Source: Elymus sibiricus
Lineage: Eukaryota > Streptophyta > Magnoliopsida > Poales > Poaceae
Assembly (NCBI GenBank): GCA_039707655.1
Contig: CM077665.1
Coordinates: 291,094,205-291,158,204 of the forward strand
DNA length: 64,000 nt
Direction of reading: 5' to 3'
Shown here in pieces: positions 33,230 to 46,538 of this stretch (position 1 is the stretch's first letter; every line of letters starts with the position of its first letter). Both the position numbers and the translations under genes were made by a program. The notes under the pieces are model-generated. The model saw nothing but the letters and a program-made list of their open reading frames with translations, had not been told where the DNA came from and did not search any database.

Positions 33230-36200
33230 TGTGAGGACCCCGACTCATAAGTCGTGATTACCGAATGTACGTGCACAGTGATCCCAGAGATCAATGCTCA
33301 CTGAACACACAGAAACTGAATAACAAGAGTCTTACATCCATTACGTACCGTTTTACTCAAAGATGGCCTTTATGGCCAAGTCTTCGTAAACTTGCAGCGG
33401 AAATCTTCAACGATAGCGTGAACCCATGCCATCTGCCTTAAACCTACAGGCATTCTGACTGGGAAGCGTCGTAGCTCGCATGTCCGTCACCAAGGTAATC
33501 TTCTTCATAACGCGATCTTTCATGCCTGGCCAATAAAATAACCAATGGCAAGCCAATGAGTACTTTGAATGTACTCGCAAGCAACCCATGTTTGGAACAA
33601 GGTTCAACAGAGCATGATATAGCACTAAGTAGGTAATTTTGCAGAAAGCTAATTTTGAGTGCAATGACATGATCAAATAACTTATGAAAGCATGCATCAA
33701 CAGTTGGCAGATATCCATATGAACAAGTTATATATATCATCATAAGCAGGGGGTTGAACATCTCATGTTCAGACATCATGTCAAGTCATCTGACTTATCT
33801 CAAGGACCATCTTTGTCACACACACACCAAGTTTTGGGGAAACATCTGGACCTAGTTTAAGAAGGGCCTCCAACTGTCCATGACCGTGGACACGGCTATT
33901 CGAATAGTTTTACACTCTGTAGAGGTTGCACGCTTTACCCACAAGACTCGGGGAACTTCCGTGTCATCCACGACTCGCGGTATATTACATACCCGAGGTA
34001 AGCACCCGAACAATGCCTTTCCTCTGGCGACACTAAACAAAGAGTCCACTCGATTGGTACACAGCCCTCATGATGTACATCATACGAGCCTCGCTCTAGA
34101 TCGTACCATCCATGAAGGGACCAACGGTGTGCCCGGTGCCTGTAAAGACAGCGCATAGTCGCCCTACCAGGCACGACCCCGTATCAATAGTGACCACGTC
34201 ACTCCCGCCACAAGTAATGCGGGCTCTCTGCCAGCACCGACTAGAGTAATCAAAAAAGCCCCTTCCCATATAGGGGTAGAGTGGTCGCACAAGTAAGGTT
34301 GGGACGGTCAGTAGACCTTAAATCTAATCCGTTTTCGAAAACACACACACTCACACAACTTGCTCCGGTACACCACTTCTTTCTCAAGTGGTTACCCAAC
34401 TCAACATCATCTCCCTCGGGCATTGATGGCACCCGATGGGGTTTTCTAAAAGTCTTTGAAAATACTTTTGTTTCCATCACCATGCATATTCCCGTCCCAT
34501 TTGCGTAGCATCAACTAAGCATCCTATCTACTCCCACCTGCACAACCCTCATAGGAAGGAAGGGTCATGCACGATGCAAGTATCAACGGTAAAGTATCGG
34601 AGGCATCCCACCGAAGGGGGGGTACCTTATCAACATGATCAATTCATCGAAACAACAAGTGCTATATGACATGCAATAAAAGGGTTCATAGTCATGGTCA
34701 AAGGGCTGCTTGCCTGGCTCAGCAAAATCTTCGAGGTCTTCACATGCTTCTCGTCCACTTCGAGCACTTCGTCTACTTCGTCAACTATCGCTGGAAACAA
34801 CCGCTATAAGCAACACAACAAGCAGAAAATAAAAGTGCTCTATAAATAGGAGTTTTATTTTTCTTGGACACCTCTGGTCATGAGAAAAATAACCAAGGAG
34901 GTTTCATTGGATGTGGATCAAGGGGGATTTTTGAACGGTGGAAATGAAAGAATTGATGATCCTATAAGAAGTCTATAGAAAATATTTTCGTAAAAAGGAG
35001 TGGATGGTCCAAACAAATAGGGCATGATTTTAGAAACATTTGGGAAGTGGTTTCACTGGATTTGGAGTTGGGTGAATCTCCTATGATTTTCCTAAGATGG
35101 AATAAATGGAAAAATGGGCCATTTATTAGATCCAACAGAATTGGTGAAGGGTAAAAATGTTCAACATGGCTAGACAATTTGGGCATGACATTTAGAGCTT
35201 CTGGAAATTTGAATCACTCCATTTGGAGTTTATTTGGATCCTCTATGGATTTTACAAGAGGGGCATTTGCTAGATCAAATTTGAATTTAAATTTGAACAG
35301 TGCAAAAACTTGCAGTGGAAAAATATGAAAGTTGTACCATTAAGTAGAATGGAATTATAGAAGAATATAGGAATTTGAATCATAAAAATTGGAGCTGAAA
35401 TGGATTTGCTATGAATATAATATCTCTTTGGAAAAAGGAAATGGTAAAAGAAATTATCAAATCAACCTGGGCTAAATCACGCCCTGGGCGCAGGATAGCA
35501 GCGGCTTTACTGGGCCGGCCCAGTGGCTCGGCCGTGCTCACGCACAGGGCCGCATCGGAGGCGTATTCTTATGAATACGTCTCCTTCGCGGGGAGGCGCG
35601 GAAGGCGGATGGCGCCTCCACTTATGCACGGGCCCGGCCATCGGGTCGCCTATAGGCGGGGCCCGCCTAACAGGCTCATCCCGCTCCTCCCACTCGAACA
35701 GGGGCGAGGCAGGGGAGGCGGGGCCGAGCGTGTGCCGGCGTCGTTCCGGCGGCTCCGACCACCGTAGGCGATGCCCCGACCATCGTAGGGCTCGGGGTGG
35801 AGTCCCGCATCCGTCTGGGTGGGCCATTTTCGCCGGGGGCACCGGGGAGGTCGGGCGTCTGCCGTTGGCGGAGTCCGGCGACGGGCGGCCGTGGGAGCCG
35901 CGCTCCGGCCACTGGATGGGAGGAAAGGAGTGCGGGGAAATCTTTTCGCGACGCTGGAGTGTTCTGGTGGAGCTCAGAAGAGAGGGGGGGCTCGGGCGAG
36001 CTCGGATTTGGGCGAGGCCGAGGCGGCGCCATGGCGGCCATGGTGGAAGGGGTCGAGCTCGGGAGCTTCCGTGGCTTTGCTAGGGGCCTGGGGGAGGGAA
36101 AAGGAGCGGACTAGGGTGTCCAGGGTGCTCGGGGGGGACAGGTAAAGCAAGGGGGCGACGGGAGGTCTCGGGCGCGCCTCGGATGCCCTCTGGGCGCGGC

Positions 36201-38055
36201 GAGCACGCGTTCCAGAGCCACGTTGGAGCTATCCTAGCGTCTGGGAGGGGCGTGGGAGGCAAGGAGTGATTCCCAGGCGCATGGGGATGCTCTGCAGAAG
36301 CTGGCCGTGAGCTACAGGACAACTCTTGTCGGGAGAGCACCGTTTCTGCATGTCTGTTGCGTGGTCACCACGCTAGGGCATGTCTACGGCATCTTTTGGG
36401 TCGGCCAAAGTTGTCTGGGGTGTGGGGCATGCATGCAGGAGAGCAATGGTGGAGTTTCAAAGAAATTTGAGCTGGCTGAGATGGGTTTTTACTGCTGGCA
36501 AGATTGCAGCAGCAAACTTGGGGCTCCTCCAAGGTGTTTTTACTATGGTCCACTTGGAACAAAACCATGTCTAGTGGCCTCCAGAATGGAAGGACTACAT
36601 GTCCACCAAGTTTTAGATCAGGGAGATAAGAGGGCAAGGTACTTGTAGTACAAAGCTAGATTTACTGCCATAATTTGGTTTTAGATGATTTGCTCATATT
36701 TTCCACATGAGCATGCCATCTCTGGGTTTGGATTGATGCAATAGCATGAAAATGAGGTTGTGGCAAGGTCTGGGGGCATCTGCATGTACTGAATAATGGT
36801 GGAGGGGTAGAAGAGGTCTTGCCATGGTAAAAAGAGAGGGAAAATGGGGGAGTTACCCCCCAATAATTGATCAGAGGCCATGACCAAGTTACTGGAGGTA
36901 AAATGAGGTTAGAATATGTTGTGGTAAAAAGTTGGAGGCAAGGGGAATCTACTTGGGTCAACTTTGCTTGTCCACTAGTTTATGGCTTAAGGTGTTTGAT
37001 GCTGTTCTAGGGCACCTAGGGGTATCCAATGGCCCTGAGATTTACCAGGGGTAAATGGTGAGTCCATTTGGTGCTGATCACAAGTTTTGAGGTGATTTGA
37101 AGAAAGTTTGCAATATAAACTTGGTAAACCCTATGATTCAACAGAATCAGGTTTCTGTAGATCCAGTTAGGTTAAACTAATCTCCTTGATGCACAACTTG
37201 GTGTAACATCATTATTTAGGGATTAGTACATTTCCACAAGGTTTGGGGTCAATAGGAGAAACTTCACAATGTAAAGTTGTTCAAATTTGATCCTGGACAG
37301 AGAGGGTATTGGAAAAATTTAGTGAAGAAAAACAATTGAGATTGAGATGAAACTTGGTAAGATGATCACTTATGTCATATGTGACATTCTAGAATTTTCC
37401 TGGAATTATTTGAGAATATTTCTTATAGAAATATTTCAAATGCTTGATTTAAGCAGAAAGGGTTTTGGAGGGTTTTGTCCAATATTTTGAACATGACCAT
37501 GTGTTGAAACTCTTATATATGGAAAATATGTGTCCACTGAGTTTACCTAAATTTTCTAAAATATTATTAAAGCAGTTAAATAATTTTTCCCTATAAAAGA
37601 CCATTTCTGGACTAAAAGAAAAGTCTTTAAATAAAATAGGAAAATAATCTTTAAAAATAATATTTGGTGTTTTTGGGAAGTCATATATATAGTAGGTTTC
37701 AAATAAAGCCTTTGGTGAAAAAGGATCCACCAAATTTGAGGACTTGCAATGCAAACCTCAACTCAGGGGTTTTTCAAAACCTACATTGAATAAACCCTTT
37801 TTGGTCAAAATAAATGTTGATAAAAATAGTTTTAGGTCCTATACACATGGTATGATCATTGGACAAGAGTTTAGATCAAGGAAAAGAGTTTTGAGAGTAG
37901 GAGGAAGTTTTATGAATATAGAGCACTAGCAAGCAATCAAACTAGCAAGCAAATAGCACACAAGCCAAGCATTCATAGGCACTCAAAAAGTTTTAATTGG
38001 CCCTAATTTTTGAGTCATTGAAACTTAGTCATGAGGCAAAACACAGGGTGTGACA
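33230..38055 (-). mobile_element. 5' LTR of LARD-type (Sukkula-like) element
   Basis: A 4,826-bp partner of 24,293-29,134 with the same block order: palindrome CTATTCGAATAG at 33,896-33,907, GC-rich block at about 35,470-36,260, AT-rich end. The element is flanked by AATCCA on both sides (24,287-24,292 and 38,056-38,061), a 6-bp duplication in the LTR of element B. Confidence 0.9.
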
Positions 38056-38979
38056 AATCCATCACAAAGAACTTCAAAGAGTGCCCCAAAGTTTCTACCG
38101 AAGAGTCAAGACGAAAACATGTGCCAACCCCTATGCATAGATTCCCAAGGTCACGTAACCCGCAAGTTGATCACCAAAACATACATCAAGTGGATCAATA
38201 GAACATCCCATTGTCACCACGGATATCCCATCGCAAGACATACATCAAGTGTTCTCAAATCCTTTAAAGACTTAATCCGATAAGAAAACTTCAAAGGGAA
38301 AACTCAATTCATCACAAGAAGATAGAGAGGGGAAAACTCCATATGATTCATCTATATTAATAAAGCTCGCGGTAGATCAAGATCGTGTCATCTCAAGAAC
38401 ACGAGAGAGAGAGATCAAACACATAGCTACTGGTACATACCCTCAGCCCCGAGGGTGAACTACTCCCTCCTCGTCATGGAGGCCGCCGGGATGATGAAGA
38501 TGGCCTCCGGTGATGGTTTCCCCCTCCGGCAGGGTGCCGGAACGGGCTCCCGTTTGGTTTTTCGTAGCTACGAAGGCTTGCGACGGCGGAACTCCTGATC
38601 TAGGTTGCTTTTCGGAGGTTTCTGTATTTATAGGAGTATTTGGCATTGGTCCCACGTCCAGAAGGTTCCCGAGGAAGTCACAAGCCAGGGGGGCGCGCCC
38701 TAGGGGGGGGGGGGCGCCCCCCACCCTTGTGGCTTCCTCGGCCTTCCTCTCCAGTGACTTTTCGCTCCAGTATTTTTTATATTTTCCAAAAATATTCTCC
38801 GTAAATTTTCAGCTCATTCCGAGAACTTTTATTTCTGCACAAAAACAACACCACGGCAGTTCTGCTGAAGACATCGTCAGTCCGGGTTAGTTCTAATAAA
38901 ATCATACCAAAATCATATAGAATTATTGTAAACATGGCATGAATACTTCATAAATTATAGATACGTTGGAGACGTATCA
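38056..38979 (-). mobile_element. 3' LTR of Athila-like element B (truncated)
   Basis: Minus strand start TGATACGTCTCCAACG at 38,979; follows LTR C (2,894 on) for about 960 bp counting the 24,252-24,292 piece, then ends at a deletion. It contains a run of 14 G at about 38,704-38,717. The host of the LARD insertion. Confidence 0.85.
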
Positions 38980-41900
38980 GCATCCCCAAGCTTAATTCCT
39001 GCTCGTCCTCGAGTAGGTAAATGATAAAAGAAATAATTTATGAAGTGTGAATGCTAGCAAGTGCACAAGTTTGATAATTGGTAATTCCAATCACTTCTTC
39101 TAGCATCAATATAAACCATAAACAGTAGCTCATCTCATAAAACTTCTCATGATCAAGTAACAAGCTATTCACATGTTAAAGTATAAACCAGAAAGTTTCT
39201 TGAAAACTAACAAACCATATTCCTAGTCATCGAACAATTGCAATTCATCTTATTTTCAGGAAGGGTCTATGTAAGAGCTTTGATTTAGCAAATTCCACAT
39301 ACTCAACTATCATATAGTCTTCCATGATTATTGACACTCAAAGCATATTTTTAGAACAAATAGCATTCATCGAACACAGAGAAAGATAGGGGCTTAATGT
39401 TTCGCTTCCCAACTTATTTATCATATAGATAATTGTCAACAATAATAATTCATGATCAAATATATTTGTGTGGATATATATGTCTAGATCATTCCCCAAC
39501 ACATGACGCTTGCCAAGAGAAAAAGGCAAAATATAGGAAGTGGTGAAGATCACCATGACTCTTGCATAAAGGTAAGTACTAGAAAGTAAGAGATAGGCCC
39601 TTCGCAGAGGGAAGCATTGATTTGCAAAGGTGCCAGAGCTCGAGCTTTTAAAACAGAGATGAATAATAATTTTGAGCGGTATGCTTTCATTGTCAACATA
39701 ACAACCGAGAGATCTCGGTATCTTCCATGCTAGATACATTATAGGCGGTTCCCAAACAGAATGGTAAAGTTTTTACTCCCCCTCCACCAATCAATCACAC
39801 TCCACGGCGAGCCGAATCCACGGGTACCGTCCATACAAACAACAATCCTAGGGGAGTTTTGTTTCATTATATTTTGATTTGATTTTTGAGCATGGAACTG
39901 GGCATCCCGAATACCAGCCACTTTCTCGTGAATGATAGTGAATCAACACATATCGTGAGAATAACCCACCTAGCATGGAAGATACTGACAGCCCCTAGTC
40001 ACTATATGAGCGATTTGGGCATACAAAACAGAATATTATTTGAAGGTTTAGAGTTTGGCACATGCAAATTTACTTGGAACGGCAGGTAAATACTGCAGAT
40101 AGGTAGGTATGGTGGAATCATATGGATCAACTTTGGGTTTAAGGGTGTTTGGATGCACAAGTAGTATTTCTACTTGGTGCGGAAGTTTTGGCTAGTATGA
40201 GGTGGAAGCAAGCACCACATGTTGGAGGATCCATAACAATATAACTTCTATACAAATATACCCAAACATAACTCATTAAGTTGTCTTCCTTGTCCAATTT
40301 TAACTAATTTGCTCGAGTTTGAAAATAATTAATGAGCTCACAATCATAGAAGATGTCCAAGATAGTATATTTATATGTGGAATCTCTCTTCCTTCAATAT
40401 TCTTTCATGAATTGTTCAAGTGACCAATGCGGTGTTTGCTAACTTTCAATAAATTTTACCACCTATACTTATTATGTGTGAAGTCATTACTCCCCATGGG
40501 ATAAGTATATGAAGCATATTTAATTTCAGATTTATGATATTCAATTCATTCACAATTTACTCATAGGATATAAGTGAAGCACAAGAGTAAACATCAAACT
40601 ACTCTCAAAAGATATAAGTGAAGATCAATGCGTAGTCAACAATTAAATAACTATGTGAAGACTCTCTCATCTAATAATTTCAGATCTTAAGTATTTTATT
40701 CAACAGCAAGCAAAAGAAAAATAGCACTCCAAGAATAGCACGCATCATGTGAACGAATAAAAATTTAGGCTCAACATAGGCTAACTGATAATTGTTGATG
40801 AAGAGAGGTGGGATGCGTAGCATCCCCAAGCTTAGATGCTTGAGACTTCTTGAAATATTTACTTGGGGTGCCTTGGGCATCCCCAAGCTTGAGCTTTTGT
40901 ATCTCGTTCAATCCTCTCATATCATGGTTTCACCTATTCTCAAAAACTTCATCCACACAAAACTCGAAAAGAACTCGTGAGATAGGTTAGTACACATAAT
41001 AATAAATCAACTCTTTATGTACTGCCAAGACAAGTTGCACAATAATTTTCAAACATCATCTACTGTTTACTATCATCTCCACAATTTATATCTACCAATA
41101 TAGGGTAGGGAAACTAGAGGATAAGTAGATAACAAAACTATGACAGCAAAATATGAAAATTCAAACACTACAGCAAAAGTTTCTGTGTTTTACACAGCAC
41201 ATATCAAAACATGCAATGCAAGCATCCTAATGCAATTCTTGGAACCTTTTATTGAAAAACAAGATTATAAATAACACCTAACAGAGAACAAAAAAATATA
41301 ATGACGATCCAAGCAAAGCACATATTATGTGACGAATAAAAATATAGCTCCAAGTAAGATATACCGATAGTGTTGAAGATGGAAGAGGGGATGCCTTCCG
41401 GGGCATTCCCAAGCTTAGGCGCTTGAGTATTCCTTGGATATTACCTTGGGGGTGCCTTGGGCATCCCCAAGCTTAGGTTCTTGTCACTCCTTATTCTCCT
41501 CATATCGGTGTCTCACCCAAAACTTGAAAACTTCAATCACACAAAACTTAACGGAACTTCGTGAGATGGGTTAGTACAATAAAGATAAATCATTCACTTA
41601 GGTACTGTCAAGACAAGATTCATAATTGTTCCCACGTCATACCTACTGTATTCTATCATTCCCATAATTTATATCACGCAATATAAGCTATAGAAACACT
41701 AAAACAAGTAAACTATGCATGCAAAACAGAATCTGTCAAAAACAGAACAGTCTGTGAAGATCTGTAGCGTAACCATACTTCCCTGTCTCTAAAAATTCTG
41801 AAAATTAGGAAAATCTAGGCAATTCGTATATCAATCATGTGTAAAAAATTCAGATCAAAAGCACGTTCCAGTGAATTTACAAAATTCCTGGACTGAGAGC

Positions 41901-42120
41901 AAAAGTTTCTGTTTTTGCACAGAATCAAGTCAACTATCATCCACACTATCCCAAAGGCTTTACTTGGCACTTTATTGAAACAAAAGCTATAAAACATGAT
42001 TACACAGTAGCTTAATCATGTGGACACACTAAAACAGTAAGGATAAATATTGGGTTGTCTCCCAACAAGCGCTTTTCTTTAATGCCTTTTTAGCTAGGCA
42101 TGATGATTTCAATGATGCTC
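38980..42120 (-). mobile_element. Internal 3' region of element B
   Basis: Inverted counterpart of 1-2,893 (for instance the ACAGACTGTTCTGTTT region near 41,725-41,745 mirrors 30-50), extended further upstream to the conserved CTTGTTGGGAGACAACCC landmark near 42,055-42,072. Non-coding. The right limit is approximate. No 5' LTR of B is visible, so its 5' part was lost. Confidence 0.7.
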
Positions 42121-42129
42121 ACATAGGAA

Positions 42130-43711
42130 TAATAATTATAACATGCAAAAGAGCATCATGAATCTCGTGTCAAGCACATTTAAGTCTAACCCACTTCCTA
42201 TGCATAGGGATTTTGTGATTAAACAATTTATGGGAGCAAGAATCAACTAGCATAGGAAGGCAAATCAAGCATAACTTATTGCGAAGCCTTATTAGCTCTC
42301 TCGAACCAAAGCACTACCACATGCCCCTAGGGAGGTTGGTAGGAGTTAACCATCGCGCGGCCCCGATTCAAACAACACGAAAGGATTTATTTTCAGACAT
42401 AAAAATGCTCACACCTCATCACCATTCCATGACCAAAATTTAGATGAGAATTAAATAATAAACTTTAATTCCGAAATTCCTACTAACCAATGATCATGAA
42501 CCTATATCCTTTCATATTACTACCTCAATATAATTAACACATTTCATATTTGGTGAGCTACATGAAAGTTTTTTTTATATCCCCCTTGAATACCTATCCT
42601 TTTTGGACTAGTCTTATAACACGAACAAATTACCATTCTATATGCCTTATACACTCAAAAATATTTAAGTGAAGCATGAGAGTTGAACTATTTCTATGAA
42701 AATACGACTGCCGCCATGCTCTAACGAGATATAAGTGAAGCACTAGAGCAACTGCCTAGCTCAGCAGATATAAGTGAAGCACATAGAGTATTCTAACAAA
42801 TTATGATGAAAGTGTGTGTCGCTCAAAAAGTGTACCCGGCAAAGGATGATTGTGGCAAACTAAAAAGAAAATAAACTATAATACACGACGCTCCAAGCAA
42901 AACTCATATCATGTGATGAATAAAAATATAGCTCCAAGTGACATACCGATAGAGTAAAGACGAAAGAGGGAGTGCCTTCTGGGTCATCCCCAAGCTTAAA
43001 CACTTGGGTCTTCCTTGAATATCACCTTGGGGTACCTGGGTCATCCCCAAGCTTAGGTTCTTGTCGCTCCTTATTCCTTCATCCATCGTTGTCTCACCCA
43101 AAACTTGAAAACTTCATCACACAAAACTCAACAAAACCTCCTGAGATTCATTAGTATAATAGACTTAACAAATACTTTATGTATAGTTATTAATTGATTC
43201 ATATTTTATTATGTCATAATAGGTATTGTATTACAATTTCTCCATGTCTTATACACCCCGATACAATCCATAGCATCATCAAAATAAGCAAACCATGCAA
43301 GCAAAAGCAGAATCTTTCTAAAACCAAACATTTTGTAATGATTAATACTAAAACCATACTTCTGTAACTCTGAAAATTCTGAAAAATAGGAAAACCTGAA
43401 CAATTTGCATAGAAATACTGTGTAAAAATTTCAGCAATTTATCGCGTTCCAGCAGAGAGATTACATTCATATACTAGGCGCAAAAATTTATGTTTTTTTC
43501 ACAGCATCAATTCTACTATCATCCAAATCATCCCAAAGGCTTTACTTGGCATAAACACTGATTTAAACATAAAAGCACAGCCATAACAGTAGCAACAATT
43601 GTGTGAACTCAAAATAACATAAAGTAAAAAAGCCAAAATGAAGATAACTATTGGGTTGCCTCCCAACAAGCGCTATTGTTTTATGCCCCAAGCTAGGCAT
43701 AATGCATTGTT
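42130..43711 (-). mobile_element. Post-gag non-coding region of element A
   Basis: A second copy of the CTTGTTGGGAGGCAACCC landmark near 43,653-43,672 follows the end of A's gag (stop at 43,712-43,714). It carries its own pair of AAGCTTGGGGATG motifs near 42,985 and 43,045 and ATAAGTGAAGCAC repeats near 42,670-42,780. It is therefore a separate element from B although very similar in layout. Confidence 0.65.
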
Positions 43712-43820
43712 TCAATTATTTTCATCCTTAAAATCCAACTCCTTAATTATGTAACAATGCTTCCTAGGAGGTTTAGAACATAAGTTATTTATAGTCACAC
43801 TCCTAGGAAGAAAATGAGTA
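43712..43820 (-). pseudogene. gag: C-terminal end of element A gag, left of insertion E
   Basis: On the minus strand this continues the reading frame of 52,712-53,400 once element E and one copy of its target duplication are set aside, with a Cys/Lys-rich tail (CSKPPRKHC) and a TGA at 43,714-43,712. Frame continuity across the insertion site shows that both pieces are one gene. Confidence 0.75.
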
Positions 43821-44155
43821 TGATACGGGGCCAAGCCCTAGATGTCGATCTTATACGAATTGGAGGGGAAACCTCGAAGAACATGAAGAACACAGGGATA
43901 AACCAGGAGAAAACACAAGAGAAACACTCAAGAACAAGCCCAATCACATATCCACTAGACTAGCATCCACACAAGATCCACAAAGGTACAAGAACAACAA
44001 AGGGAAGAAGGATACATGGTAAAGTTCATCCCAAATCCCGTAGGGAGTTGTGGCTTTGGAATCCCGGAGGATCTTCCCTATGATAAGGGCCTTGACATCC
44101 ACTTGGATCTTCTCACATAGAGGCCATCTCCATGGCGGAGGTAAGTGGAATGAGC
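43821..44155 (-). mobile_element. 3' LTR of pol-less Gypsy element E, left piece
   Basis: Matches the start of the E LTR at 51,812 (TGATACGGGGCCAAGCCC on the plus strand). Interrupted at 44,155 by a solo Angela LTR; resumes at 45,876 after the duplication TGAGC. Confidence 0.9.
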
Positions 44156-45875
44156 TATTGGGGAACGTTGCATGGGAAACAAAAAAATTCCTAACGCTTC
44201 ACCAAGATCAATCTAGGAGATGACCATCTACGAGAGGAGAGATTGCATCTACATACCCTTGTAGATTGCTAAGTGGAAGCGTTAAGAAACGCGGTTGATG
44301 TAGTCGAACGACTTCGCGATCCAATCACGATCCGTCCCGCGAACTCCCGATCAAGTGCCGAACGGACGGCACCTCCGCGTTCAGCACACGTATAGCTCGA
44401 TGACATTCTCCGCCTCCTTGATCCAGCAAGCGAACGCGGAGAGGTAGATGAGATCTCTGGCAGTACGACGGCGTGGTGGTGGTGGAACCGTTCCGGCTGG
44501 GCTTCGCCAAGCACTATTGGAATCAATCTAGAGGAGAAAGCGATCTATGAGGGAGGGAGAGGCTGCGTCGTGGCTTGGGGTGCTGCAGCCCTCCCTCCCC
44601 TCACATATATATAGTGGGAGAGGAGGAGGCCGGCCGCCCTAGGGTTTCCCCTAGGGTTTGGTGCGGCGGCAAGGGGGTTGCCTTGCCACCCAAGGCAAGG
44701 GCCGGCGGCCCCCTTTGGGCTTGGCCCCCACCCTCCAGCCGCATGGGCCTTTGTGGGAGGGGCTGGTGCGCCCCATCTCATAGCCCATGGGGCCCTTCGA
44801 GGCAGGTGGACCGTCGGAACCCTTCGGCACTCCCGATACACTCCCGGTGAAGCCCGAATTCTTTTCGGTGACCAACATCGTACTTCCCATATATCAATCT
44901 TCACCTCCGGACCATTCCGGAACTCCTCGTGACGCCCGGGATCTCATCCAGGACCCCAAAAAACTTTCGTTCACCAACATATTCATCTCAACAATACCAA
45001 ATCATCACTGAACGTTAAGTGTGCAGACCCTGTGGGTTCGAGAACTATGCAGACATGACCGAGACACCTCTACGATCAATAACAAATAGCGGGACCTGGA
45101 TGCCCATATTGGTTCCTACATATTCTACGAAGATCTTTATCGGTCGAACCTCGATGTCAAGGATTCCGTCAATCCCGTATGTCGTTCCCTTTGTTCATCG
45201 GTATGTTACTTGCCCGAGATTCGATCGTCGGTATCTCCATACCTAGTTCAATCTCGTTACCGGCAAGTATCTTTACTCGTTCCGTAATACAAGATCCCAA
45301 GGCCAACTCCTTAGTCGCATTGCTTGCAAGCTCATTATGATGTTGTATTACCGAGTGGGCCCTGAGATACCTCTCCGTGATACGGAGTAACAAATCCCAG
45401 ACTTGATCCATGCCAACTCATCAGGCAACCTCGGAGATACCTGTAGAGCATCTTTATAGTCACCCAGTTACGTTGCGATGTTTGATAAACACAAGGTACT
45501 CCTCCGGTGTCAGTGAGTTGCATGACCTCATGGTCATAGGAACAGATACTTGACATGTAGAAAACAATAGCAATAAACTTGACACGATCATATGCTACGT
45601 TCATAGTTTGAGTCTTGTCCATCACATCATTCTCCTAATGATGTGATCCCGTTATCAAATGAAAACTCATGTCCATGGCCAGGAAACCTTGACCATCTTT
45701 GATCAATGAGCTAGTATATTAGAGGCTCACTAGGGACACAGTGTTGTCTATGTACCCACACATGTATTTAAGTTTCCAATCAATACAATTCTAGCATGGA
45801 TAATAAGCATTTATCATGAACAAGGAAATATGATAATAACTAATTTATTATTGCCTCTAGGGCATATTTCCAACA
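44156..45875 (-). mobile_element. Solo LTR of WIS/BARE/Angela-like Copia
   Basis: A 1,720-bp LTR in minus orientation (minus strand start TGTTGGAAATATGCCC at 45,875), flanked by TGAGC at 44,151-44,155 and 45,876-45,880. No internal domain, so it is the product of LTR-LTR recombination. Its terminal dinucleotide at 44,156 is mutated (TA for TG on the plus strand). Confidence 0.95.
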
Positions 45876-46450
45876 TGAGCAATGCTCAACTACAAATGAG
45901 CTAAACAACCCTAGAAATGAAGAGGGTAAAGAGTATATATAGTCCTAGCCATGAAGAGGTAAGTGAGGGGCAATATGGGTACATGGGCCTCGGGCCCGAG
46001 TGGTACACGTAGGCAAGCCGGAAGTTTCGGGCTGGGCCAGAAGTTCAGGGTGGGTTCCAGCAGGGGTTCCGGGCTAAGATGGAAGTCTGCACGCCTGGGG
46101 TCGCCTGTCGTCAAGGAGGCTGGAAGGTCTGGGGTCCAGAGGTTCCAATCAGGCCAGAAGGTCCGTGCTTTCCAGAAGCTGTCCTTGCTTCTTCTTCCTT
46201 CTCTTTCATGCTTCCCTCGCGGATGGTGTAGTTGTACCTTGGCGCTTGCACTCCTCCTCGTCATTCGTGAAGCTCCGACAATACCTATGTATGCACACAA
46301 AAGGGGTGTCAAGTAGTATACCATCCTTGAAGGCGTCAAGAACTTGTGTAAAGGAGATGATTCACCTTTATGTATGTGGAGTGAACATCGCACGTGTCAC
46401 TTGTCAAACGCGTTCTTGTCATGGTGATGTATGTAAGATGCTCTGCATCA
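45876..46450 (-). mobile_element. 3' LTR of element E, right piece
   Basis: Continues the E LTR to the minus-strand start TGATGCAGAGC at 46,450. Contains a TATATATA box near 45,933-45,940 and several CCGGAAGTT-type motifs at about 46,016-46,170. Total E 3' LTR length without the insertion is about 905 bp. Confidence 0.88.
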
Positions 46451-46466
46451 TCCCCTCCCCCTTGGG
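46451..46466 (-). promoter_or_regulatory. Polypurine tract of element E
   Basis: Minus strand CAAGGGGGAGGGGA directly before the 3' LTR start at 46,450. Gives orientation. Confidence 0.88.
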
Positions 46467-46538
46467 AAAGATCCGTCCTCAGATCAAAATCAAAATCACC
46501 GTGGGGAAGACATGGCATCGCCGTGTAGAAGTGGACGA

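Noticed and set aside
38459..38475. CTCCCTCCTCGTC stretch resembling a Stowaway-type MITE terminus (CTCCCTCCGTCC)
   Set aside because: It is a conserved part of the B/C LTR (GAGGAGGGAGTAG near 3,400 in C), no TIR partner or TA duplication.
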